Positions 32,481 through 42,838 of a stretch of DNA of 64,000 nucleotides are shown here, piece after piece. Source of the DNA: Leuctra nigra (Eukaryota; Arthropoda; Insecta; Plecoptera; Leuctridae); the NCBI GenBank assembly GCA_934045905.1, contig OW203769.1, positions 28,467,899 to 28,531,898 of the forward strand, written 5' to 3'. The notes under the pieces are model-generated. The model was not told the DNA's origin, searched no databases, and saw only the letters and a list, made by a program, of their open reading frames with translations. The translations under genes and the position numbers were made by a program. The stretch's first letter is position 1. Every line of letters begins with the position of its first letter.

Positions 32481-32944
32481 TTATGTCGTTTTCGGCTGGC
32501 CGCACTGGGGTTGCACTGAGTTCTTGATCGTGACGTCATGTCTTAACCTGGTTTTGCCCTAGTGCTGCCTAGTGCTGCCCCCAGTGCGGTCTCAGCCGAA
32601 TACGAATGGTATGTTTTGATTTTGTGTTTTGACACTGACAGCTATTTTCAAATGGCAACCGAAGAAATTGAGCTCCCGAGTGTTTTGAAGGAAAACCTCC
32701 AGTAACAACATCAATTTTGTTTTTCGTGCCGCCATTTTGTCGGAGTGCGGCGGAGTGGAGGGGGCAACTCTACCTAATATTTCCGAGCAAGAAATAGTGC
32801 ACTGAGTGCGCACCCAGTGTGCACCACTTCCCAGTCGAATACGAAAACATTGCCCCAGAGCAACTCGCACTGCCAGTCGAACACGCCACTTGCACTCAGT
32901 GCAGCTCAGTGCAACCCCAGTGCGGCCAGCCGAAAACGACATAA
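32481..32944. mobile_element. 464-bp MITE with 40-bp TIRs, TA flanks
   Basis: Perfect 40-bp terminal inverted repeats starting TTATGTCGTTTTCGGCTGG, flanked by TA (32479-32480 and 32945-32946). GC-rich interior without an ORF of note. The TA duplication fits the Tc1/mariner group or another TA-targeting family. Confidence 0.8.
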
Positions 32945-32946
32945 TA

Positions 32947-33601
32947 CCCCTTCTACACGCTCACTTTAACATAGGACTTTAGTAGCCTCTCACTTTAAGT
33001 ACACCGTGTAGATGATCAAGCTTCCCTTAAATGACACCGCACTTCAAGTTCGCGACGGACCTCCATTTAACCTATGTTTAACGCAAGACGCGAGATCTCG
33101 CGAGATTATTTTTAAAAACGATTCGAAAAATCCAGCACCGCCAATTTGAGGATTACTATTTCTACATTCTTTTGTTCTTCTTCAGTTTAGTAAAATTGTA
33201 TACATATTCAAGTTAAAATGTTTAATTGAATTTGTAAGTGTGTTGCGTGCTATTTAATAATACTTTTTAACCTAACACAAAGGCTTAAAACAATTTTAAA
33301 ATAATAAATAAGTGCTTATGAGTGTTAAAAGTGAGGCTATGTCATCCAAGAGTGATTTTGTTTTCAACTTGAACTGACAGCTGGAACATATTTTGGAAAT
33401 AACTTCACTGGACCATTCATGTGAAATCTCCTCACTGTCATTAGAATAACACTGCACTGAATCGACAAATTAAGGTAATAATTACAAAATCGTCACCAGA
33501 TAGTGCGTCAATAGATAAAGTGAGTGTGTAGACGTGCTAAAGTGAGACGTCATTTAAATGTATGTTTAACATACTCTATTAAAGTGAGCGTGTAGAAGGG
33601 G
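32947..33601. mobile_element. 655-bp MITE with 23-bp TIRs, TA flanks
   Basis: TIRs start CCCCTTCTACACGCTCAC and are exact over about 23 bp. The TA on its left (32945-32946) is also the right flank of the preceding MITE; the right TA is 33602-33603. It must have inserted into the TA copy made by the first element, or the reverse. No ORF. Confidence 0.8.
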
Positions 33602-33779
33602 TATAAGACTGTCTCAAAATCTGCAAAAACTTTCGAATTGATGCGTCAAACGGTGTGAGCTACAGTCCATTGAACTCCTTTAAACCTGATCTGATGCACA
33701 ATTATTGAATTAATGTTTTAAGTCCCTGGGGATATTTGTCCGGCTAGACGGAGCAAGATTCATGGACATCATTTCTACA

Positions 33780-35112
33780 TCTAGTGGAGCGGTCGCTCCA
33801 CCCAGCCAAGTCGTACTGTACACTCACAGTCACTCAACATACCGTAAATGCCTAATAAACCGAGGAGCAGACCAAACACTTTTACTGTAAGCAACAACAT
33901 GGCATTTTCGGCCTACTGGATCATAAAATTGGAAAATCTCACATTGTTGTGAAATATCTTAATTTCGAGCTATGGACCCCCCTACCAAATATTCCAAATG
34001 AGCCAACAATAGGTTATACCATTTGCGAGCTAGAGGGCCTTGAAAATCGCGAAATTACATCACTTTCATCTTCTTCTTCTTCTTTAGATGATGATGATGA
34101 TTCAGATATCAGGAAACACCGCTATCACCGCCACAGCCTAAACGGCTGAACCGATCGATCTGAAATTTTTACCACATGTGCACTTTTGGCGTCTGAGGTG
34201 CCTTTTTATAAAACCAACCGGAAGTCGCCATTTTGAAACCGGAAATGACTTCATATCTCGAAACCGGCTGAACCGATCGGAACGAAACTAGCGTCAAACT
34301 ATTCGGACGGTCATATATATGAAAATACAATAGTCTAAACAGAAATATACTATTACTGAAACCGGAAATGACGTCATAAAAATGAAAAATCAGACTTTAA
34401 TCACCTCTTACTACAATAACTACTTATTCACAAGGTTTATAATGATACAAAACATTTATATAAACAAATTCTACGTGGAGTGTTTTCAGCCGCCATTTTG
34501 ATAACCGGAAGTGATGCCATATCTCGAAAACGGCTGGACCGATTGGAACAAATCTTTCGCTTTTCTTCATGGAATATCACTTAAAGTATATTTTGGTACC
34601 AAACGCAACTTTTCTTAGTAACCAAATTGGAACTGGCTTATTTTTTTTAAGGAATTAGTTATTGTTGTTTCGATATGTGTTACAAATTGTTTAAATAAAC
34701 TTTAAAAAAATTGTGATATCCCCATAAAAAACACTCCGTGTAAAAATACCAGCCAAGTCTCTTTAACTATAAAAAAATAGAAGAAATCTTAAAATTCAGC
34801 ACTGAAAAGTAGTGATATCAAAAAATTGGCCAAGTCAAACTTAATTTGAAAAACCAAAATATACTTGGCGCATCGTTTTTAAGGGCATTATAGGTATATT
34901 TTATATATTTAGGTACATATGATTTTTGGCATATACTTCTATACTAGATTAATACCCGATGCGCCAAGTATATTTTGGTTTTTCAAATTAAGTTTGACTT
35001 GGCCAATTTTTTGATATCACTACTTTTCAGTGCTGAATTTTTTGATTTCTTCTATTTTTTTATAGTTAAAGAGACTTGGCTGGTATTTTTACACGGAGTG
35101 TTTTTTATGGGG
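33780..35112 (-). mobile_element. U-family element, copy 5 (complete, minus orientation)
   Basis: Tail TCTAGTGGAGCGGTCGCTCC at 33780, body to 34715, head palindrome 34722-35112. Preceded at 33722-33755 by an F3 terminal scrap (CCCTGGGGATATTTGTCC). Flanked A (left) and A/T (right). Confidence 0.8.
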
Positions 35113-35612
35113 ATTCATACTAGTAGAGACGGTTGTCTCACTCCTATACCGATAACATTGACAGTGGTGAAGCCTTTTCAGACCCTGTGATTGGGGAAAT
35201 CTGGTAGGACCCGGTGATTTGAGCGACGTCGATAGCGTGAAGAGTGAACTACTTGATGACTAATCTCTGACGATGGCTCAACCGCTAATTCATAGCTTAC
35301 ACTTGATGTGCCTGCTGGCACGCAGAATAGCTGTTATTTGACGATATTTATTGGATTTATAGTTCATTTTATAGTTTAATTGTAAATATCTGATATAAAA
35401 CAAAAGAACATCGTGCATAGCATATAAATGCAACGACGGCTCAATGAATAAATTTAGCAGTTAGTTCATATTTTTACCACTAGTGCTGATATATGCGCTA
35501 ACGATGCCCGGATACCCCAATATTTCTCATGTCGAAAAGGCTTCACGTTCATTGGTGGAGTGAGAATACCTCTGCTATAGTGTAGTGTATATCTATATAT
35601 ATCTCTCTGCCG
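35113..35612. other. spacer; holds the paralogue of the copy-6 U target site
   Basis: 35562-35610 (CTCTGCTATAGTGTAGTGTA then TATCTATATATATCTCTCTG) matches the two flanks of the U element at 39587-40815. Otherwise no gene seen. Confidence 0.5.
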
Positions 35613-36490
35613 TGGACGGAAAAATAGTGTAATTTTATTCGTCCGGCCATCGCTAACCTTGAACTACTTTACCGACATTGGCGGCATGGCGGCAAGTTTG
35701 ACAATACATTCATTTCAGTTTACTTCTTCCCGGGAAGGGAAAAGGAGGAAAATTAGGCGTTTGATTATTTCGAATGTTATTTTATATTTATAATATTGGG
35801 GGGCAAGCCCCCCACACCCCCTTATATCCGTGCCAATAAGTTTTACTTGCTTTGCACTCCCCCCCTTGCAGAAATACTGACGGCGTCCATGATAAAACTG
35901 CTTTTTCAACTCATGCTCAAAAGAATTTCAGATTTATCGACGCAAGTGCCCAGAGTCGACTGTATTCCGTCCGTAAGATTATTAGAACACGGTCTTGTGG
36001 TGTTGAGGACTGACATCTGCAAATATCCACTTGCGGACCAAACTTCCTTTGAGCATGTTCCTTTGAGGCTGTAGGCAATTAATCCCCAAACTTAAAATCA
36101 CAGAATGGCTTATTTTAACAAATACAAATAAAAAATCACAATCAAACACGGCCAAACTTCCTGTAACATTATGTGTAATTGCAATATAATAACTTCATCA
36201 TAATTTTGAACTTTTTCGACCACTCTTGAAGGCCATGATCAATTTTTAAGTTGTCAATCGGTAAAATTACAAATATATTACAAATAATATTACAAATATA
36301 AAATAATAGTATTCACAGGGAATAATCAAACGCCTAATTTTCCTCGCTTTCCCTTCCCGGGAAGAAGTAAACTGAAATTCATGTATTTTCAAACGTGCCG
36401 GCCATGTCGGTACAGGAGTTCAAAGTTTGCAATGGCCGGACGAATAAAATTACACTATTCGTCCGTCTAGCCGGACAAATATCCCCGGGG
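35613..36490. mobile_element. two F3 copies in inverted arrangement
   Basis: 35613-36270 is a plus-orientation F3 with a diverged 3' part. 36300-36490 is the end of another F3 in minus orientation (ATTCGTCCGTCTAGCCGG). Whether this is a composite foldback or two insertions is open. Confidence 0.65.
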
Positions 36491-36494
36491 AACT

Positions 36495-37740
36495 AAAAAA
36501 TGTAGTGATATTCCCATCAAATACACAAAGCAAAAACACCGGCCTAGTATCTTCAACTAAGAAAAAATAAAATAAAAACATTTCACGCTGCAAAGTACCT
36601 ACCTACCTAGTGATATCAAAAAATGGGTCAAGCAAAATTTATTTAAAAAATGAAAAAACCCTGGGGATATTCGTCCGGCTAGACGGACGAATAGTGTAAT
36701 TTTATTCGTCCGACCATCGCCAACCTTGAACTCCTTTACCGACATTGTCGGCATGGCGGCAAGTTTGAAAATACATTAATTTCAGTTTACTTCATTCCGG
36801 GAAGGGAAAGGGATGAAAATTAGGCGTTTGATTATTTCGAATATTATTTTATATTTATAATATTAGGGGGGCAAGCCCCCCACACCCCCCTTATATCCGT
36901 GACAATAAGTTTTACTTGCTTTGCATTTCCACCCTTGCAGAAATACTGTCGGCGTCCATGATACAACTGCTTTTTCAACTCTTTCTGGATTAGACAATCA
37001 ATCCCCAAACTTCAAATCACAGATATGGCTTATTTCAACAATACAAATAATACATCACAGTTAAACACAGCCAAACACCCTGTAACATTATGTGTAATTG
37101 CAAAATAATAACTTCATCATGTATTTTGAACTTTTTTCGCCCACCGCCTACTTGACGCCTTCTTGAAGGCCGTGATCAATTTTTAGGTCGCAAATCGGTA
37201 TAGTAGTTTTAAACGGCCGGACGAATAGACACTCCGATGAAAAAATACTTAGGTACCTACTTGGCGTATTGTTATTTTTGTGCAAAAAAAGACACACAAA
37301 AGTTCTTTGTGGTAGGTAGTACATTATAGATATTAGTAGGTTAGTACATTTCATTTCTGGCCTACACGCCTATTATTTGTATTTGTACACTTAGCAAATG
37401 ATAAAACGGTATTTAAAGGAATTGATTGGCTGTAAAGCAATGTGATGGCATCATCCGATGAAGTCTATGCTAACTCGTCATCTAACTTTTGTAGATGAGC
37501 TATGATTTCATTGATAATAACAAGGATTGATTGTCAAGGAACCTCACCAGCAGCCATTCCGTGTCGTTCAAATACCGTTTTATGATTGATTTGTTGTCAC
37601 CAAGTATTATTTTTTAAATTTTTTAATGGTTTTGACTTCACCCATTTTTTGATAACACTACTTTCAGTGCAATTTTTTTTATTTTTTTATAGTTGAAGAG
37701 ACTTTTCTGGATTTTTATAGGAAGTGTTTTTTTATTAGGA
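36495..37740. mobile_element. diverged U-type head, split by an F3 insertion
   Basis: Left half 36495-36650 (AACACCGG, TAGTGATATCAAAAAATGGG) and right half 37246-37740 (CCCATTTTTTGATAACACTA, GAAGAGACTT) form an old copy of the palindromic head with a longer spacer. No body is attached. Confidence 0.6.
36659..37237 (+). mobile_element. F3 element, complete copy with 8-bp TSD
   Basis: 579 bp from CCCTGGGGATATTCGTCCGG to ACGAATAGACACTCCGA, flanked by TGAAAAAA at 36651-36658 and 37238-37245. The ends are imperfect inverted repeats sharing TATTCGTCCGGC. The left end also has a hairpin (ATTCGTCCG/CGGACGAAT). An 8-bp duplication suggests the hAT group or another 8-bp family; no transposase. Confidence 0.75.
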
Positions 37741-39586
37741 TGTTATTAACCAAACAATTGTAGGTAGGTAGGTAGGTACCTAATATTTTTTTATAAATTC
37801 CCACTTAAAACATCGAATTGCATACTAAACATTTATACGAAGAGGTAGCAAAATAATAAGTTAAGCTGCAAATCAGCTGCAATTTTGTTTATGAAAAATG
37901 TGATTTCTTTACCACGGCTTTGTGTGCGTTATGAAGGTAATTTGAAATGATATTAAGATTTCTATCCTAGAAATGATCGCAAGAAAAATCTTCTGTAGTA
38001 GGTATAGCCTAGACCAAAAGCATGGAATGAAATCTCTCGACACGGTTATTGGTAGGACGCGGCTCGCAAAATACCTACCTACTAACTTTCGCTTAAAATT
38101 ACGAATTCATAAATCCAATTTTGAAAATTAATACCTATTTTCAATAATAAATGTAATATAACTCACGAATTTTTGAATTCTCCCCATGTTTCAGGCGGTT
38201 TGGATAGAAAAAACTTAAAATCAGAGAAAAATGAGCTTCCGTCCGATCTCTTCGATGGCTGGACAATGAATGAACATTCTGTTGCCAGCGAAACATAAAT
38301 AAAATAATTATTCAAAGCCTTCTAGGTAACATCACGGCCGTCAAGATACAAACAATTTCACACCATATCATAGTCTCGAGATATTTTCCTGCACATCTTC
38401 CAATCAGTTTAGAAAAACAAATGACAAAATCAATAGCACAAAATATCATAATAATATTCAGTACTACAAAAAGTTGGAAAGTTACTGTTCTAAGAGGAAT
38501 CACTATATTCTCGGGATCCCCCAGAACTTGGATTCGATGCCAGATCCTTCGGGTTGCCCTGTGGGGCTGTGCATAAAGGGGGGTGCATATTGGGGGCTAA
38601 GTTGAAGTGGTATCCCGTAGCATCGTCGTTAAGGGAAGGTGCCTATCTTACCTATCTTACTAAATGCATATATTGGTCCAACTTCTAAACATTTTTGGTG
38701 CCACCCCCATACCCCTGGCGGGGGCTGGGGAATGGGGGCTAAAGTTATTCATTCATGTAGCCTAAACGAAAAGACATAGATGATCATTGTTTTTTATTTA
38801 AGGCGACTCTACCCCCCTCTACCTCCTACGTCATAGTTCACAATGCAATGGCAATCACCAGAATCCAAGGAGAGCGCCATTTTGTTTTGAAGGGTAACTT
38901 TTCACTCGAATATCTTTCTCCTGTGACTAGATACAATAATGCGGGTAGTACTGAAGTGTTCATAAAAGATCGCTCTCAATGTTTCATATGACACTTTAGT
39001 AATGAAAATGCTTCCCTGAACATGTCTGAACCCGAAAAGAAGGGGCCAAATACGGCAAAAACCTCGACCACATGGCGCCCATCAGACAACATTGAACTGG
39101 ACAATACGAAAATAAATAAACACATACCTGCAATTCTAGCTGACGAGTATTCCTTATTTTCAACACGTTTCTTCCTGGTATCAATTACACATCACGAAAC
39201 ATCGCCAACTCGCCTGTGCCGTCACTCTATTTATTACGATTGAACACCATATTTAAATTCCACCGAATGTTTTTGATCTAACCCTTACGCCATGGCGTAT
39301 GAATACATTATGTCTGGTTGGCGGTACTATTCAAATTTTGAAGAAGCATAAATTCAACATATATGTGGCCGTGACTTCATCAATTGTTTTTTTTTCAACT
39401 CAGATAATATCTGTACACGTAAGAATAATATACATTAAATAATAGTATTTCACAACCTATATTACAATAAGAATAGTAGCTTTTCCTGAATGATCTACTT
39501 TTTACTTGCGCATGCAGACAATATTGATATCGTGAACAATTTAGTGCAATCAAAATACCTCTGCTATAGTGTAGTGTATATCTATA
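37741..39586. other. unique-looking spacer, possible upstream exon region
   Basis: No gene can be supported. A minus-strand splice donor CAG|GTATGT lies at 39128/39127 after a non-repetitive stretch and could end a 5' non-coding exon of the Ly6-like gene; no in-frame ATG joins it to 32172. A GC-richer block with short frames on both strands is at 38800-39240. 39550-39586 is the left flank of the next U element. Confidence 0.3.
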
Positions 39587-40815
39587 CCCATAAAAAACAC
39601 TCCGTGTAAAAATACCAGCCAAGTCTCTTCAATTAAAAAAAAATAGAAGAAATCTAAAAATTCAGCACTGAAAAGTAGTGATATCAAAAAATTGGCCAAG
39701 TCAAAACTTTTCAAAAAATACTTGGCGCATCGTTCATATAAATAGTATAGAAGTAGGCAGGAAATGAAATGTACTCATCTACACATGTCCTAAAAAAACG
39801 ATGCGCCAAGTATTTTTTGAAAAGTTTTGACTTGGCCAATTTTTTGATATCACTACTTTTCAGTGCTGAATTTTTAGATTTCTTCTATTTTTTTTTAATT
39901 GAAGAGACTTGGCTGGTATTTTTACACGGAGTGTTTTTTATGGGGATATCACTCCTTTTTTCAGTTTATTATTACAACTTGTAACATATTGTGGCACCAA
40001 AGATTATAATTCTTTTAAAAAATAAGATTTTGTGATTTGGTTGCTAAGAAAAGTTGTGCTTGTTACTGGGTTAATGCTATAAATAATATGTTACAAAGTA
40101 TAGCAAAAGTTTCGTTCCAATCGGTCCAGCCGTTCTCGAGTTACGGCATCACTTCCGGTTTTCAAAATGGCGGTTGACATCACTGCCACCTAAAATTTGT
40201 ATCTATTAATGTTATGTAACATTATAAGCCTTCTGAATATGTAGTTATTGATATAAGAGATGATTTTAGTCAGATTTGTAATTTTTATGACGTCATTTCC
40301 GGTTTAGGTTATAGAACATTTCTTCTTTCACTATTGGTATTCCTTATAGATGACCTTCTAAATCGAATGGCGCTAATTTCGTTCTAATCGGTCCAGCCGT
40401 TTTTTATATATGACGTCACTTCCGGTTTAAAAATGGCGGCACAAAAAATTTATAAGAACAAAGGTATCATTAGACGCCAAAAGTGCACATGTGGTAAAAT
40501 TTTCATATCGATCGGTTCAGCCGTTTAGGCTGTGGCAGTGATAGCAACGTTTCCTGATATCTGAATCATCATCATCAGATAGCTTTTAAAAGGGGTGTAA
40601 TTTCACTGTTTTCACGGCCCTCTAGCACCCAATTAAGTTATTTCGCAACAATGTGAGATTTCCCAATTTTGAGATCCAGTAGGCCGAAAATGCCATGTTG
40701 TTGCTTACAGTAAAAGTGTTTGGTCTGCTCCTCAGTTTATTAGGCATTTACGGTATGTTGAGTGAGTGTGAGTGTATAGTACGACTTGGCTGGGTGGAGC
40801 GACCGCTCCACTAGA
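39587..40815 (+). mobile_element. U-family element, copy 6 (complete)
   Basis: Head 39587-39945 with both arms identical over about 145 bp, including a copy-specific CAATTAAAAAAAAATAG. Body with CACTTCCGG/AAAATGGCGG blocks; tail hairpin and CTAGA at 40815. The flanks match an empty site at 35562-35610. Confidence 0.85.
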
Positions 40816-41139
40816 TCTCTGCCGTGAGCATGATCTGAATGGCAGTGATTTTCTACATGTATAGAAGGCTGAGGGAAACGTTTGTAAAAAAATTACGATA
40901 TTTTGCCATTTGAGAGATTTGATCATTGACTAGGATAGTTGTCAAATTTAAGTTTTCGTTTCCTATAAGCAGAAATTACTTTCAAAGTTAACTTTTTAAT
41001 AGCTGTACATATTAGAAAATATGTACTTGATGAATATACAAGTTAATAATCGTGATTTAGTCCGCTACTATAGAGATTATTATCGTATGGTTTTTTATTG
41101 GAACAATACAAGTAAACAATAGATAAACAAGAAAACAAA
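40816..41139. other. spacer and LINE 3' UTR
   Basis: No gene. 41000-41139 is probably the 3' UTR (minus strand) of the LINE fragment that follows. Confidence 0.4.
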
Positions 41140-41366
41140 TTATAAATTTAAGTTATCAAGCCATTCGATCGCTTCTCCTGTCAGATGCAAGATGTCTTCC
41201 TCCTCTCCTGGAAAGGCCAGCACGGGACAACTGCTCATGATGTGGTCGGTTGTCTGCTTCGGATGTCCGCAGACACAACTCGGTTTGTGTGAAAAGCCCC
41301 ATTTGTGCATCAAATAATTGCACCTCCCACGCTGAGTTCTTAACCTGTTCAGGTTGCACCAAGCTC
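41140..41366 (-). pseudogene. RTE-like LINE, C-terminal fragment
   Basis: Minus strand from 41366 to TAA 41142-41140: LNRLRTQRGRCNYLMHKWG, then a CxC..H..CP zinc-like end (CVCGHPKQTTDHIMSSCP) and a short acidic tail. It is a different family from the RTE tail at 31 kb. Truncated by the SINE poly(A) tail at 41367. Confidence 0.7.
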
Positions 41367-41765
41367 TTTTTTTTTTTTTTTTTTGCTATGGTGTTACAGG
41401 ACTGGTAGTCCTACTGCCGCCTCAACAACTCTGCTCCTTTGACGATGCGCCATTATATCGGAGGTGAAGTTGGTTGAGGATTCGTAACTTAGGGATGTTA
41501 AGCGAGTGAGTAGTTAGCTCCCTGCGCTCTGCTGTTGTTTAACGTCCCATCCCAAGGACAGTGTAACGCCCGTCGAGAGACTGATAACAGGTGGAGGGGT
41601 GTCGTTACACTAACCCCCAACCACCCCAGTCTCTGTGGCCCAACGGCAGCAACTGGCAAGGCAGAGTTGAATGGTCACCCATCCAACTACCGACTGCGCT
41701 CAATGTTGCTTAACCTCGGTGATGGTATCCATTACACCAGCCGTAGCTCTTCTACTTAGGTGAAA
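41367..41765 (-). mobile_element. SINE derived from 5S rRNA (SINE3-like)
   Basis: On the minus strand, 41723-41673 reads ATCACCGAGGTTAAGCAACA and continues through ..GAGCGC..TTGGATGGGTGACC, matching the internal promoter half of metazoan 5S rRNA (box A, intermediate element, box C) with few changes. It ends in about 18 A (T at 41367-41384). The body 41390-41670 is not 5S. A 5S-type promoter plus poly(A) tail defines SINE3. The poly(A) abuts an RTE-like LINE fragment. Confidence 0.75.
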
Positions 41766-42361
41766 ACCTGAGAGCCAGTCTCGGCTGTCGAAGTCATAAA
41801 CTGGAAATCGTTGATTCATTCCGAATTCCAATTGTTACAAATGTAATGAAATAAGATTACATTTGGAATTAATGGCATTTCATATAGGTAATGTCATTCA
41901 CGAAATATATAGATTTTACCCTGTCAAGAAGAACAGGCTTTGTGGAGGATGGATCGAAAATTTGAAATCAATTTAGGAAAGGATTGCCGCAGCCATGGTT
42001 GTCTACTATGACAAAACTTAAAAGTACCCCCCTATTTTGGCTAAAGGAATGACAATTGTGATAAAATCGCATTTCGTTTTTTTTTATTTTTTATTTATTT
42101 TATTTTATTTAATATTAGTTATCACAGAGTAATTAGTACTTGTATGAACATTGTCAATTTTATAAAGTGAAATAAACATGTAACGACCATATCAATTAGT
42201 TATAGTTATTACTGGTTTATAATTGATAATGTTAGTTAGCTACTTTCCGGCCTACCGGCGCCCATGCTGCCTCAAGACATCGTCCCCTTGGCCTTCTGCG
42301 AATGTCATTGTATTCATCTATCTATTGTCTGCATACCGCCAACAACAACCCCTTCTATAAG
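41766..42361. other. spacer with a second T-rich retroelement end
   Basis: 42078-42112 is a T/ATTT-rich run that may be the tail of a minus-strand retroelement extending right. No ORF. Confidence 0.35.
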
Positions 42362-42651
42362 TTTGTTCCTAAGGCAGACACACTCATTGTTCTCGTTTTA
42401 TAAGGTATCGTAAAATCATTTGCTCTTATTGTATCCTTAACTATTTATTGCACATCCCTTGTTCGATGTCGTTTACAACCTTGTAGCTCTTAGCTCGCTT
42501 AGGGGGTGGAATATTATTCCACAATGGTATGAATGTATTTATGAGGTATGTTTTGACACTTTTAGGTTTTTATGATAGGGTCAGGTCCATTGTAAGTGTC
42601 ACTAATACATCATAAAACGAGAACAATGAGTGTGTCTGCCTTAGGAACAAA
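42362..42651. repeat. 40-bp perfect inverted repeat around a LINE C-terminal fragment
   Basis: 42362-42401 and 42612-42651 are exact reverse complements (TTTGTTCCTAAGGCAGACAC..). Between them, minus strand 42557-42441 reads INTFIPLWNNIPPPKRAKS and on to a stop, a LINE ORF2 C-terminus pattern. Could be a MITE-like unit or an inverted rearrangement. Confidence 0.6.
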
Positions 42652-42838
42652 GTATAGCAGGCAGGCAAGGCAGCAGGTGCGAGGTAGCTTGTAGAGCCTA
42701 GAGGAGAAGTCAGTGATCCTCTGGACATTCAACGTTACAGTTCGCTCCCGGAGCGCACCTGAGCTCTGTACACGGTAGCCTCCGGCGCCGTCAGGATTTA
42801 AATAAAGTCAATATTCTCTATACCCCGTGTATTATTTA
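42652..42838 (+). repeat. possible LTR fragment
   Basis: GC-rich sequence ending in ATTTAAATAAAGTCAATATT and CCCCGTGTATTATTTA, which looks like the poly(A)-signal end of an LTR. It is interrupted by the U element at 42839; the rest may resume at 45193. No partner LTR is visible. Confidence 0.25.
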
